64,000 bases of DNA from an uncultured Phycisphaerales bacterium (GCA_937927975.1 CALEZT010000088.1:66419-130418); one strand, 5' to 3'. Shown: positions 41,438 to 50,641, numbered from the stretch's first letter. Numbers and translations are program-made. Notes: generated from the letters alone by a model not told the origin.

Positions 41438-43015
41438 ATGAATCAACGAGCTACGCAGTTATCCTCAATCCCTCATCACGCCGCGTCCGTCCTGATCGTG
41501 GACGATGAGCCGCAGACCATCCGGCTCATGCTGGAGGTGCTGGCCCGCAAGGGCATCAGCGCCAAGTTGGCCGGCGGACGCAAAGCGGCGATGGACGCTC
41601 TGGACCGCGTCCCGTGCGATTTGGCGTTTCTGAGCGAGCAAATCGCCGGCGTCAAGGGACCATCGGGCGGCTTCGAGCTGCTCGGCGCCATACGGTCCGT
41701 CGCTCCCGAAATGCCGGTGGTCATGATGGCCGGCCGCGCCGCCGAGCCGTCCCAAGCGGGCGACCTGCATTCGGGCGCCCAGGCAGCCGTCCGGGCCATC
41801 CAGGCCGGCTGTCGAGACTTTCTCCTGAAACCCCTGAATCCGCAGGCCCTCGAAGGCATTCTCGACACGCTGTTGCCGAACCGCCGGGTGGCGACCGCCG
41901 CCTCGGCCCAGGAAGGCGACCACTGCCTGTACCAGATCGTCGGCAAGAGTCCGAGAATGCTGCAAACCATCGCCTTGGCCGAGAGGATCGCTCCGACCTC
42001 GGTGCCGGCGCTGATCACCGGCGAAAGCGGCACCGGCAAGGAACTGATCTCGCTGCTGATTCACCACAGGAGTCGACGGGCGATGGGACCGTTCGTGCGG
42101 GTCAACTGCGCCGCTTTGAGCGACAGCCTGCTGGAAAGCGAGCTGTTCGGTCACGAGAAAGGCGCGTTCACCGGCGCGTACGCTCAGCGCAAAGGCCGAT
42201 TCGAGATGGCCCACGGCGGCACCCTGCTGCTCGACGAAATCACCGAAACTCCTCCCACGTTCCAGGCCAAGCTGCTTCGCATCATCGAGCAACAGGAGTT
42301 CGAACGAGTCGGCGGCAACGACAACATCAAGGTGAACGTGCGAATCATCAGCACGACGAACCGGGACCTGCTCCACGAGGTGCAGATGGGCCGGTTCCGC
42401 CAGGACCTGTACTATCGTCTCAGCGCCGCGCGCATCGTGGCGGCCCCTCTCCGAGAACGACGAGAGGACCTGCCCGAGCTGACCTGGCATTTCGTCAATC
42501 TCTTCGCCAAAGAGACCCAGCGTCGGATCGAATCGCTCGACCCGATCATGATGGATATCTTCGCCAAGTATCACTGGCCGGGCAACGTCAGGCAGTTGCG
42601 AAATGTCGTTCTGACGTCGTTGATCCTGGGTTCCGGCTCGGTCTTGTCCCTGGCGGACGTGAGCTGGCTGTTCGACGAATTGCAGCCGCTGACGGAATCG
42701 CGGAAGATCGTCCCCGCGCGAAGCTCGACGATCGAAGATGAAGTCGCATCCGCGTTCACTTCGCCCGCAATGGCGCCCGCCTCGTCGACCGACGGGCCGA
42801 CCGGGCTGGGAGGCATCCCGCTGGACGAAATCGAGCGTCAGGCGATTCTCGACACGCTGCGCCAAACCTCCGGCAATCAAACCCGCGCCGCCAAGGTCCT
42901 CGGGATCAGCGATCGCACCTTGCGAGAGAAGATCCGCCGATACCGCAGGCAGGAGTGCGAGGAGAGCCAGGAGGTCGTCAGTCGCATCCGACGTCCCCTG
43001 TTGCCGGTGTCCTGA
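41438..43015 (+). CDS. Sigma-54 response regulator, FlrC/FleR-type, with degenerate receiver
   Basis: In this 525-residue protein the receiver domain keeps the first acidic pair (SVLIVDDEP) and the C-terminal Lys (FLLKPLNP). Where the phospho-Asp should be it has CDLAFLSEQ (Ser), and it has MMAGR where a Thr/Ser is usual. The AAA+ domain has GESGTGKE (about 195-202), canonical GAFTGA (about 242-247), Walker B HGGTLLLDEI, and a Fis-like HTH (RAAKVLGISDRTLREKIRRY). It likely activates sigma-54 flagellar promoters without normal phosphorylation. Confidence 0.9.
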   Translation: MNQRATQLSSIPHHAASVLIVDDEPQTIRLMLEVLARKGISAKLAGGRKAAMDALDRVPCDLAFLSEQIAGVKGPSGGFELLGAIRSVAPEMPVVMMAGRAAEPSQAGDLHSGAQAAVRAIQAGCRDFLLKPLNPQALEGILDTLLPNRRVATAASAQEGDHCLYQIVGKSPRMLQTIALAERIAPTSVPALITGESGTGKELISLLIHHRSRRAMGPFVRVNCAALSDSLLESELFGHEKGAFTGAYAQRKGRFEMAHGGTLLLDEITETPPTFQAKLLRIIEQQEFERVGGNDNIKVNVRIISTTNRDLLHEVQMGRFRQDLYYRLSAARIVAAPLRERREDLPELTWHFVNLFAKETQRRIESLDPIMMDIFAKYHWPGNVRQLRNVVLTSLILGSGSVLSLADVSWLFDELQPLTESRKIVPARSSTIEDEVASAFTSPAMAPASSTDGPTGLGGIPLDEIERQAILDTLRQTSGNQTRAAKVLGISDRTLREKIRRYRRQECEESQEVVSRIRRPLLPVS

Positions 43016-43061
43016 AGCGAAACCGTGAGAACGAGCCTGTCGAAAACGAAGGACCACAGAA

Positions 43062-43631
43062 ATGGCCGAACCAGGGAAGACTGAAAAAAACCAACAACCG
43101 GAGATCCCGCTTCCTGAGAAGACGGGTCCCATGGCGAAGATCATGCCGCTGTTGATCGTTGGCGGCGTGGTCGTGGTCTTCGCCGCTGCGGGTTTCATCG
43201 TAGGCCGGTTGTTCGGAACACGCGGACAGGCCCAGACCGCCTCAGCCGCGTCGGCGACCGAATCCGAACCGACAATCAAGGACGCCAAATCGAAAGACAA
43301 GAAAGCGGACAATTGGTTCTTTGAGCTCGACCCCGTCGTGGCCAATCTCAACGAGCCCGGCGTCACACGGTATGTCCGCATCACCCTGACCCTCGAGGTC
43401 ACCGGCGCCTGGGCCGAGTTGGACGCCAAGCCCATCCTGGATCAGAAGAAGCCCCTGCTCAAGCACTGGCTGACTCTGTACCTATCGAATCAAACGATCG
43501 AGGACACGCGAGGCAAGACAAACCTGCTTCGCATGCAATCCAACATCAGCGACATCTTCAACCAGGGCCTGTTTCCGAACGCGCAGCCGCGCATCATGAG
43601 CATCCTGTTCAAGGAATTCGCGATTCAGTGA
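43062..43631 (+). CDS. fliL: Flagellar basal body-associated protein FliL
   Basis: This 189-residue protein has an N-terminal transmembrane segment near residues 26-48 (KIMPLLIVGGVVVVFAAAGF) and a periplasmic FliL domain (LDPVVANLNEPGVTRYVRITLTLE, LRMQSNISDIFNQGLFPN, SILFKEFAIQ). FliL stabilises stators and the rod-motor contact. It is followed at a one-base overlap (TGATG) by fliM. Confidence 0.95.
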   Translation: MAEPGKTEKNQQPEIPLPEKTGPMAKIMPLLIVGGVVVVFAAAGFIVGRLFGTRGQAQTASAASATESEPTIKDAKSKDKKADNWFFELDPVVANLNEPGVTRYVRITLTLEVTGAWAELDAKPILDQKKPLLKHWLTLYLSNQTIEDTRGKTNLLRMQSNISDIFNQGLFPNAQPRIMSILFKEFAIQ

Positions 43632-44638
43632 TGAGTCCGTCGATTGACCATCTCGGCAAGACCCGGATCGGCCAGCTTCTGGCGGCCGTGGGATCGATCC
43701 CCGCGCAGGAACCCCCCGCCGGGGATCTGAAGCCCTACGACTGGCGGGATCCGCACTACCTGAATCCCGACCAGCTCAACCGACTGGCCGCGGTCATGAG
43801 CCAGGCGGCCGCCCGACTGGCCGACGTGTTCACGCGGTTCTTCAGCCGGGACTTCGACGTCTCCCCGACGGCAGTCGCCCAGCAGTTCGGCGCCGATCTG
43901 CGCCGTGGTCTCGACGTGAACGACAGCTACTGTCTGGCGTTCGGCCCGGACAAGGGGCCGGCCTGCGGCTTCTTCGCGATTTCGTCCCAGACCACGATCG
44001 GCTGGGTCTCCAAGCTGTTGGGCGACGCCGACTCCGCGGACAATGCGAACCGGTCGCTGTCGTCTCTGGAAGAATCGCTCCTGTCGGACCTCGTCGCGGC
44101 GGTGCTCGATGTCTTCCTCGCCTCGCTGGGACCGCACGAGACCCTCAAGAGCAGCGGCCGACTGAGCAAAGAAGAGCCCGCTGTCCGGTTCGAGCGGACG
44201 GAGGAGATCTGTCGAATCACATTCCAGGCCACGGAGGCCGGAAAGGACGAGCCGTCCAACCTCACCTTCGTGCTCTCCTGCGCCAGGTTGGCGACTCTGG
44301 TGGGCAAGACGCCGGCAACGCCCCAGCGGGCCGCCCCTGGGGAACTCTCGCAGGCTTTGATGGAGCACCTCCACCAGATGCCTGTCACCGTGACGGCCAG
44401 ACTGGCCACGACTCAGATCGGGTTCCAGGAGATCCTGGACCTCGCCCCCGGCGACATCCTGCTCCTGGACAAGCCGATTCATGATTTGGTGGAACTGACC
44501 ATTGAGGGGCGGACCGTTTTCCAGGGCCGCCCCGCTCAGTCCGGCGGGCACTACGCGATCGTGTTCAAGGAGTCGCAGACCGAACAGACAGACGAACCTT
44601 CCAGACCGAAGAATCCTGGCGAACCCAAGAAAGGATAG
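43631..44638 (+). CDS. fliM: Flagellar motor switch protein FliM
   Basis: This 335-residue protein has the FliM middle domain (SMLNEVSQ-type FTRFFSRDFDV, LESLLSDLVAAVLDVFLASL) and a C-terminal SpoA domain (QIGFQEILDLAPGDILLLD, VFQGRPAQSGGHYAIVF). The N-terminal CheY-binding EIDALL motif is not obvious. It forms the C-ring with FliN and FliG. ATG 43631 was chosen over a GTG at 43628. Confidence 0.93.
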   Translation: MSPSIDHLGKTRIGQLLAAVGSIPAQEPPAGDLKPYDWRDPHYLNPDQLNRLAAVMSQAAARLADVFTRFFSRDFDVSPTAVAQQFGADLRRGLDVNDSYCLAFGPDKGPACGFFAISSQTTIGWVSKLLGDADSADNANRSLSSLEESLLSDLVAAVLDVFLASLGPHETLKSSGRLSKEEPAVRFERTEEICRITFQATEAGKDEPSNLTFVLSCARLATLVGKTPATPQRAAPGELSQALMEHLHQMPVTVTARLATTQIGFQEILDLAPGDILLLDKPIHDLVELTIEGRTVFQGRPAQSGGHYAIVFKESQTEQTDEPSRPKNPGEPKKG

Positions 44639-44645
44639 AACAGCC

Positions 44646-45026
44646 ATGTCCGACACCGCAACTGCAGAAAATCCGGTCCAGCAGGATCAGAGCCGGACGG
44701 CCCCGCAGACCGACGGCAAGACGGTGGTCCAATCCGTCGAGTTTCCAGAGGCTCCGCAGGGCGCCGTGGGGACCGGCGCCGGCCAGTTGGACATCCTGCT
44801 GGACATGGACATTCCGATCACGGTGGTGCTCGGATCCACGCATATCCCGGTTCGACGGCTCCTGCAACTCGGCCCCGGCTCGGTTCTGCAGCTCGGCAAG
44901 CCCATCGAGGCCCCGGCGGACCTGTTCCTCAAGGATTCCAAGTTCGCGGAGGCTGACGTCGTGGTGGTGGAAGATCGTTTCGCGGTACGAATCCGTCAGA
45001 TCGTCGGCGCGGCGGCCCAGGGATGA
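44646..45026 (+). CDS. fliN: Flagellar motor switch protein FliN
   Basis: This 126-residue protein has a short variable N-terminus and a SpoA/FliN domain (LLDMDIPITVVLGSTHIPVRRLLQLGPG, LGKPIEAPADLFL, RFAVRIRQIVGA). It is the C-ring base component next to FliM. ATG 44646 follows AAGGATAG; the long frame starting at 44502 is not used. Confidence 0.95.
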   Translation: MSDTATAENPVQQDQSRTAPQTDGKTVVQSVEFPEAPQGAVGTGAGQLDILLDMDIPITVVLGSTHIPVRRLLQLGPGSVLQLGKPIEAPADLFLKDSKFAEADVVVVEDRFAVRIRQIVGAAAQG

Positions 45027-45040
45027 GAGAACAGGGTGTC

Positions 45041-45080
45041 TTACGAATCACAAACCATCCATAATCCGTAGTCATTGAGT
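45041..45080. repeat. AT-rich short tract between fliN and flhA
   Basis: ccataatccgtagtcattga resembles the ataatccataatccattat tract at 11755-11835. It sits in the 56-base gap before flhA. It may be a fragment of a dispersed element; the match is short. Confidence 0.35.
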
Positions 45081-45082
45081 CT

Positions 45083-47209
45083 ATGGCTTCAGACCAATCC
45101 ATTGCAGCAGGCTTGCCCGGCGGGGACGACGGTCTCCTGAACATCCCGTTCGCCTCGCACAGCAACACGATCCTGGCCTTGGGCCTGGTGGCGATCCTGG
45201 CGACTCTGATCATCCCCTTGCCCACGATGCTGCTGGACCTCCTGCTGGCGTGCAGCATTTCGCTGGCGTTGGCGGTCCTGATTGTGACCCTGTCCTCGAA
45301 GGAGGCGTTGGAGTTGTCCACGTTCCCTTCGTTGCTGCTGTTCACGACGCTGTTTCGTCTGTCGCTGAACGTGGCCTCGACGCGGCTGATTCTCTTGCAG
45401 GGCGACGCCGGCCAGATCATCCAAACCTTCGGCGGATTCGTCGCCGGCGGCAGCCTCGTCGTCGGCCTGGTGATCTTCCTGATCCTGGTCATCATCCAGT
45501 TCATCGTCATCACCAAAGGCGCCGAGCGCATCAGCGAAGTGTCCGCAAGATTCACCCTCGACGCAATGCCCGGCAAACAGATGGCGATCGACGCCGACCT
45601 CAACGCCGGGATCATCACCGAATCGCAGGCCAACGAGCGACGCAGCAAGATCGTCAAGGAGAGCGAGTTCTACGGTGCCATGGACGGCGCCAGCAAGTTC
45701 ATCCGCGGCGACGCCAAGGCCGGCCTGATCATCACCGCGATCAACCTCCTCGGCGGCATCGCCATGGGCTACTCCCGAGGCATGGGCGTCATGAACGCCA
45801 TCTCCACCTACTCGATCCTGTCCATCGGCGACGGCCTGATCAGCCAGATCCCCTCGCTGATCATCTCGATCAGCTCGGGCTTTCTGGTGACCAAGATTTC
45901 CTCGAGCCACAGCGTGGGCCAGGACGTCTCCCGACAGTTCCTCCGGACGGGCAAGCCCCTGACGACCGCGGCCTTCATCATCGGGGCGATGGCCCTGGTC
46001 CCGGGGATGCCCAAAATCCAGTTCCTGCTCCTGGCCGTCGGTGCGGCGATGGTCGGCAAGGTGGCCTCCAGGCTGGAGAAAATCCCGACCAAGACGGCCT
46101 CCACCCCCGCCAACAAAAAGAAGACGGACAAGGAGCCCGTCGAGGACCTGCTCGACATGGATCGCGTCTCCGTCCACGTCGGCGTGCGCCTGATCGGCAT
46201 GGTCGACCCGCGGAAGAACAACACGATCTTCGACCGCATCGGGGCCCTGCGCCGGCAGTTTGCCCAGCAAATGGGGATCGTGATCCCGCTGGTCCGTCTA
46301 CGCGACGACCTCAATCTCGAGCCCAACGCCTACGAAATCCGCCTTTGCGAGATCCCGGTGGCCAAGGGGTTCCTGGAGCCAGACATGTTCCTGGCGATGG
46401 ACTCCGGCGTCGTGCAGCAGAAGATCGACGGGATCAAGACCGCCGAACCGGTGTACGGACTGCCCGCCCTGTGGATCACCGCCGCCAAAAAGGAAGCGGC
46501 CGAGCTGGCTGGGTACACGGTCATCGACCCGGAGTCGGTGTTCATCACCCATCTGTCCGAGACCCTCAGGCGACACGCCGACGAGATGCTCACTCGCGAA
46601 GACGTGCAGGTCCTGATCGACCGGCTTCGGAAGAATCAGCCCTCGCTGGTCGGCGAGGTCGTCGGCACCGAGGGCGAGGTCTCTTCCGGCATCCTCCAGC
46701 GGGTGCTCCGGAATCTGCTTCGCAGCGGGATTCCGATCCGCGAATTGACCGCAATTCTGGAAGCTTTGGCCGAAAACGCCTCCAAGACCAAGAACGTGAA
46801 CGTGCTCACCGAGATCGTACGGAAGTCCCTGGCCCGGACGATCACGGAACAGTACAAGGACGCCAAGGGAAAGGTCGCCGCCATCGCATTCGATCCGGTC
46901 TTCGAGCATCAGTTGACCTCTTCGCTTCGCCAGGAAGGGGGCGAACTGATCCTGGGCGTCTCGGCCGAAACGGCCATCGACCTGAATCGCAAGGCGGCCG
47001 ACGCATGGAAATCGGCCATGGACCAGGGGCGGGACAAGGTGGTCCTGCTGTGCGACGCCCGCCTGCGGGCCCCCCTGGCCCAGATGCTGGCGCGAAGTCT
47101 TCCGATGCTCCCGGTGGTGGCGTACGACGAGATCGTGATGGGAACGGACGTAACGCCGGTAGCGACGATTTCAGTGGCCTTGGATGAAATGACGATAAGG
47201 AGCGAATAA
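45083..47209 (+). CDS. flhA: Flagellar biosynthesis protein FlhA
   Basis: This 708-residue protein has eight N-terminal transmembrane segments with the FHIPEP-family core (FPSLLLFTTLFRLSLNVASTRL, GGSLVVGLVIFLILVIIQF, ARFTLDAMPGKQMAIDADLNAG). A large cytoplasmic domain follows (RIGALRRQFAQQMGIVIPLV, LTREDVQVLIDRLRKNQPSL). FlhA is the export-gate platform of the type III secretion apparatus. It is followed by a small membrane protein at a 2-base gap. Confidence 0.96.
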   Translation: MASDQSIAAGLPGGDDGLLNIPFASHSNTILALGLVAILATLIIPLPTMLLDLLLACSISLALAVLIVTLSSKEALELSTFPSLLLFTTLFRLSLNVASTRLILLQGDAGQIIQTFGGFVAGGSLVVGLVIFLILVIIQFIVITKGAERISEVSARFTLDAMPGKQMAIDADLNAGIITESQANERRSKIVKESEFYGAMDGASKFIRGDAKAGLIITAINLLGGIAMGYSRGMGVMNAISTYSILSIGDGLISQIPSLIISISSGFLVTKISSSHSVGQDVSRQFLRTGKPLTTAAFIIGAMALVPGMPKIQFLLLAVGAAMVGKVASRLEKIPTKTASTPANKKKTDKEPVEDLLDMDRVSVHVGVRLIGMVDPRKNNTIFDRIGALRRQFAQQMGIVIPLVRLRDDLNLEPNAYEIRLCEIPVAKGFLEPDMFLAMDSGVVQQKIDGIKTAEPVYGLPALWITAAKKEAAELAGYTVIDPESVFITHLSETLRRHADEMLTREDVQVLIDRLRKNQPSLVGEVVGTEGEVSSGILQRVLRNLLRSGIPIRELTAILEALAENASKTKNVNVLTEIVRKSLARTITEQYKDAKGKVAAIAFDPVFEHQLTSSLRQEGGELILGVSAETAIDLNRKAADAWKSAMDQGRDKVVLLCDARLRAPLAQMLARSLPMLPVVAYDEIVMGTDVTPVATISVALDEMTIRSE

Positions 47210-47211
47210 GG

Positions 47212-47463
47212 ATGCTGCTGCCAATCCGAACCATCGCAGTCAGCACGGCTGTTCTTTGTTTCTTCGCCATAGGGATTATCGGCTCGGTCGGCGGCTTGTC
47301 GTCCTTCACCTGCTGCAAGCGGGCGCTGCTGGGAGCTGCGGTGGCATATCTCACGGCAGGGACCGCCGGCAAGGCCGTCAACGCGATCCTGGTGCAGGCC
47401 ATGATCGCCGGTCAGGTCAGTCAGACAAAGAAGAGGGAGCAACCGGGTGACCGTAAGAACTAA
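47212..47463 (+). CDS. Small membrane protein of the flagellar run
   Basis: This 83-residue protein has two hydrophobic segments (VSTAVLCFFAIGIIGSVGGL and AALLGAAVAYLTAGTAGKAV-type) and a basic tail (KKREQPGDRKN). The start has a strong AAGGAG site. It overlaps the fliA GTG start by 17 bases. No family was recognised; conserved position beside flhA would suggest an export-apparatus accessory role. Confidence 0.7.
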   Translation: MLLPIRTIAVSTAVLCFFAIGIIGSVGGLSSFTCCKRALLGAAVAYLTAGTAGKAVNAILVQAMIAGQVSQTKKREQPGDRKN

Positions 47464-48307
47464 AAACATGCCCGAAACCCACGTGCAGGATGCCGCTGCC
47501 AGGCTGGCCGAAGGATTGGCCGCCCGGGGCCCGGCGTTCGAGGCCCCCGACAACGGCGACCACCTGCGAGCCGCGGCCGTACGCGCCTACAACGGGCACA
47601 AGCATCGCGCCATCAGCGACGAGGAGATCGTCCAACTGCTGCCCATGGTCCGCAAGATCGCACGCCGGGCGGTCAGCTACATCAAGCCGCCTTTGTCGTT
47701 CGAGGATCTGGTCTCGGCCGGAACCGTCGGATTGCTCAAGGCCGCCAGAGATTTCGACTCCTCGCATCAGGTCGAGTTCAAGACCTATGCGTACATCCGG
47801 ATCAAAGGAGCGGTGCTGGACGAGTTGCGACGGGCCTCCCTGCTGCCTTCCGGGGTAAGCCGCCAGATCAAGACCGCACGGGAGTTGTGCCGCCAGATCG
47901 CCGAACAGACGGGCAGCGCCCCTTCCGATGACGAATTGGCCCAGAAGATGGGCCTCTCCGTCGAAGAGGTCGGCGGGCTCTTCGAAAGCGCCCGCGCCCA
48001 GCACTTCGTATCCATCGACACGATCGACCAGGAGCAGCCGGCCCTGGGGAATCTCCTGGCCTGCGCCGACGCGCCCACCCCCGACAGCCAGTTGGCCAGA
48101 GGCGAGCTGATGGAGCAACTCACGAAAGCGATGCAGGAACTCGATGAGCGCAGATTGCAGATCATCATCCTGTATTACCAGCAACATCTGACCATGAAGC
48201 AAATCGCGGAAGTTCTCGAAATCACCGAATCGCGCGTCAGTCAATTGCACGCCAGCGCGCTGTTCAGCCTGTCAACCCGATTGGAGCAGTGGAAAGATGA
48301 CGGATAG
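47447..48307 (+). CDS. fliA: Flagellar sigma factor FliA (sigma-28)
   Basis: This 286-residue sigma-70-family protein has region 2 (FEDLVSAGTVGLLKAARDFDS and FKTYAYIRIKGAVLDELRR) and region 4 (MKQIAEVLEITESRVSQLHASAL), with no region 1.1. This is FliA. A GTG start at 47447 follows GGGAG. Its N-terminus is longer by about 45 residues than enteric FliA. It should transcribe late flagellar genes and be held by the FlgM-like protein encoded near 50.3 kb. Confidence 0.94.
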   Translation: MTVRTKNMPETHVQDAAARLAEGLAARGPAFEAPDNGDHLRAAAVRAYNGHKHRAISDEEIVQLLPMVRKIARRAVSYIKPPLSFEDLVSAGTVGLLKAARDFDSSHQVEFKTYAYIRIKGAVLDELRRASLLPSGVSRQIKTARELCRQIAEQTGSAPSDDELAQKMGLSVEEVGGLFESARAQHFVSIDTIDQEQPALGNLLACADAPTPDSQLARGELMEQLTKAMQELDERRLQIIILYYQQHLTMKQIAEVLEITESRVSQLHASALFSLSTRLEQWKDDG

Positions 48308-48509
48308 CGATTTCACCCTCATCAAGCCGATGGAGACCGTCCACAACATCCAGGCCCTGACGCCGGACAAACAGCGGGAAGAGCGCAAACGCCGCCGGAA
48401 GCCGACTCAGGAGCAACCGGAGACAGGGGGCCCCCCCCTGAACGAAACGACCCCGGACCAAACGTCCAACGACGGCGGCGGTCGGCATCAGATCGACTAT
48501 TGCGCCTGA
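48297..48509 (+). CDS. Small charged hypothetical protein
   Basis: This 70-residue, highly charged protein has an Arg/Lys-rich core (DKQREERKRRRKPTQEQPE) and a Cys-containing end. The start overlaps fliA by 11 bases. No domain was recognised. Genes of this kind lie after fliA in related organisms, so it may be conserved. Confidence 0.55.
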   Translation: MTDSDFTLIKPMETVHNIQALTPDKQREERKRRRKPTQEQPETGGPPLNETTPDQTSNDGGGRHQIDYCA

Positions 48510-48558
48510 CGGCTTCCCTCTCGAAACCGCAGGACTTCAAGAAGTGAAAGACAACGGA

Positions 48559-48819
48559 ATGTCCAAGACCACACGACATGTTCTCAAGGCCGCCGAAGTC
48601 GTGGTGAACGGCCCGCTTCGGTTGAGCATCGATTCGGCCCCGGAAATCCGGTGCGGAGGACCGCGACCGGCCGCGGCCGGCTCCACGGTGCGGCTGGTCG
48701 AGAGCCAGCCGGAATACGCCATTCTCGAAATCACCTGCCCGTGCGGCAGATCAACCCAGGTGCGATGTGACTACGCGGCCGCGAATCCGCCGGCTGCTGT
48801 GACGGAGAAGCAGACATGA
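48559..48819 (+). CDS. Small hypothetical protein with CPC-type motif
   Basis: This 86-residue protein has one CPCGRSTQVRC segment that could bind metal. The rest is a beta-rich domain (VLKAAEVVVNGPLRLS, TVRLVESQPEYAILEITC). ATG 48559 was chosen; GTG 48544 is also possible. It ends with an ATGA overlap with the lipoprotein gene. Confidence 0.5.
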   Translation: MSKTTRHVLKAAEVVVNGPLRLSIDSAPEIRCGGPRPAAAGSTVRLVESQPEYAILEITCPCGRSTQVRCDYAAANPPAAVTEKQT

Positions 48820-49403
48820 CCCGAACGGCCAAACTAATCACCGTATCGTTTGCAGCCCTCGCGATGGCGATCGCCGGTTGTACGACGCCCCAGAGCCCGG
48901 CGGCCGGTCCCAGGACTCCCGCCGAGACCGAAGGGGCGGCCAAACGGTTCCGCGACAGCCCGCTGGAAGGCCGCACGGCGGTCGAATCCGCCATCGAACT
49001 GTCCGAGAAGTACGCCAGACTGTCCGACCAGACCGTCTCCTTGAAGCAGGAGAACCAGCGGCTCACCAACGAGAACGAAAACCTGCGGCAGCAGGTCACC
49101 AGCCTGGACAGCAAGCTCAAACAGACCCAGAAGGAGCTCAGCGAAGCCAACAACCTCTTGATCGAGATGCTCAATGAGCTCAATCACTGGAAGAGCAATA
49201 TCCTGGGGTTCCGCGGCGAGATGCGGGACGCCGCCAAGGCTCAACTGGAGGCGTTATTGAAGGTTCTGGAGATCCTCGGCGGCGAGGCGGAGGCCGGAAT
49301 CCTTCAGCAGCAACACACCGGGACGCTCAACCTGGACACAAGCAACGCAGGGGGAGCCGACGCGGCCGCGATGTCGCAAAGGAGCGAGCCCAATGGATTC
49401 TAG
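48816..49403 (+). CDS. Coiled-coil lipoprotein
   Basis: A signal peptide and lipobox (AIAGC) precede a long coiled coil (QENQRLTNENENLRQQVTSL). It is 195 residues long. The gene lies in the flagellar run, so it may help form the outer-membrane part of the motor. No family was recognised. Confidence 0.75.
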   Translation: MTRTAKLITVSFAALAMAIAGCTTPQSPAAGPRTPAETEGAAKRFRDSPLEGRTAVESAIELSEKYARLSDQTVSLKQENQRLTNENENLRQQVTSLDSKLKQTQKELSEANNLLIEMLNELNHWKSNILGFRGEMRDAAKAQLEALLKVLEILGGEAEAGILQQQHTGTLNLDTSNAGGADAAAMSQRSEPNGF

Positions 49404-50130
49404 CAGCGCCCGTCGGGAGGAAAGGACCGTAGAACTGAAAGAGAACAATAGGGATCGCGTCGAGTCGCGACTGTTCCGTCTGCCCCCCTTCGTGCGTTCC
49501 TGCCTGCTGTTGCTGCTGGCGACCCTGACGCTGGGTCCGATCAGCGGATGTGAATCCGCCAACAACGAAGGAATGGCGGGCGCCTATTTCCTGGACTCCG
49601 GCAAAGACCTCGGATCTCTCGGCCGGGTGGCCCTGGTGGAATTGGACAACACGTCCGCCTATCCGCGAATCTCCGAGGAGATCACGCAGGCTCTCTACCT
49701 GGAGATTCAAAAGCAGCAGCTCTTCGGGCTGGCGGTCGTTCGTCAGGACGATCCGGCGTGGCGTAGCCTCCAGGAGAATCTCGATACGCTCCAGGCCATG
49801 CGTCAACTGGTCGTTCTGCGGGAAACCCTTCGCAGCAACGGCCTGCTCCTTGGCACGGTCACGCAGTATCAGCCCTATCCGCACATGGTGATCGCCCTTC
49901 GTCTGAAGCTGCTGGACCTGACCGACGGCCAGCTCATCTGGGCGACGGAACAGATCTGGGACAGCACGGACAAGAACATCCAGAAGCGGATCAGGCAGTA
50001 CTACAGCAGGCAGTTGAGATCCAGCGCCGCGCCGTTGAAGGAGGAACTGGTGGTCGTCAGTTCCCTGAACTTCTGCAAGTTCGTGGCCTACGAAGTGGCC
50101 GCCACGCTTCAGCCCCCCAAGGAACGTTAA
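49393..50130 (+). CDS. CsgG/PelC-like lipoprotein
   Basis: A hydrophobic N-terminus with lipobox (LGPISGCES) precedes a CsgG-like alpha/beta domain: VALVELDNTSAYPRISEEITQ, LYLEIQKQQLFGLAVV and NGLLLGTVTQYQPYPHMVIAL. The family forms periplasmic or outer-membrane rings. In Vibrio related FlgO/FlgT proteins build the H-ring. Here the pairing with the coiled-coil lipoprotein suggests an outer motor ring, which is inference. It starts in an 11-base overlap. Confidence 0.65.
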   Translation: MDSSSARREERTVELKENNRDRVESRLFRLPPFVRSCLLLLLATLTLGPISGCESANNEGMAGAYFLDSGKDLGSLGRVALVELDNTSAYPRISEEITQALYLEIQKQQLFGLAVVRQDDPAWRSLQENLDTLQAMRQLVVLRETLRSNGLLLGTVTQYQPYPHMVIALRLKLLDLTDGQLIWATEQIWDSTDKNIQKRIRQYYSRQLRSSAAPLKEELVVVSSLNFCKFVAYEVAATLQPPKER

Positions 50131-50261
50131 CGGACGCACCCCCGAACGGAAGAATAATGGCCCTTAACAACGTTGGCAGCGCATTTTTTGCAGGGATGAC
50201 CTTAAGATTTCCAGGAATGATGCGAAAACTACCTGTAGCAGGGCCATGAAGGGATCAGAAT

Positions 50262-50531
50262 ATGATTGAGAACATCAAGAACAACCACGTCACGCAGATG
50301 CTGGGGCTCACCCCCCCTGCTCGCAACGACGCTGCGAGCCAGTCCTCGGGGAGTGATCCGGACGCCACGCTCCAGGTCGATTTCGCAGACATGGTCAGTC
50401 GGGCGATGCAGACTGCCCAGGCCGACGCGGACGCGGTGACAAAGGCCAAGGACCTGCTGCAATCGGGACGCCTCCTGACGCCCGAGAATATCCGGTCCGC
50501 TGCGGAGAACATCCTGATGTTCGGCATCTGA
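50262..50531 (+). CDS. flgM: FlgM-like anti-sigma-28 factor
   Basis: This 89-residue protein has a C-terminal segment ADAVTKAKDLLQSGRLLTPENIRSAAENILMFGI-type, broken here as KDLLQSGRLLTPENIRSAAE and NILMFGI, close in shape to FlgM C-terminal helices that hold sigma-28. The N-terminus is polar and unstructured, also as FlgM. It lies at the end of the fliA run before a terminator. Sequence divergence from enteric FlgM makes this a confident but not certain call. Confidence 0.7.
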   Translation: MIENIKNNHVTQMLGLTPPARNDAASQSSGSDPDATLQVDFADMVSRAMQTAQADADAVTKAKDLLQSGRLLTPENIRSAAENILMFGI

Positions 50532-50558
50532 CCCACTGGCAAATCACGGATTGCGCCG

Positions 50559-50598
50559 CGGGGCCCGCCATGGATGGCGAACAAGGCCCCGTTTTTTT
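50559..50598 (+). terminator. Rho-independent terminator after flgM-like gene
   Basis: CGGGGCC (50559-50565) pairs with GGCCCCG (50585-50591); an inner CGCCAT/ATGGCG pair extends the stem. Seven Ts follow (50592-50598). It ends the plus-strand flagellar unit. Confidence 0.85.
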
Positions 50599-50641
50599 CT
50601 GCGCGCACGGTGGAGAAAACGCGGAACGGGGTCCCTGATCC

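Noticed and set aside
50174..50191. Possible sigma-54 promoter before the FlgM-like gene
   Set aside because: GG and GC elements are separated by 13 bases rather than 10.
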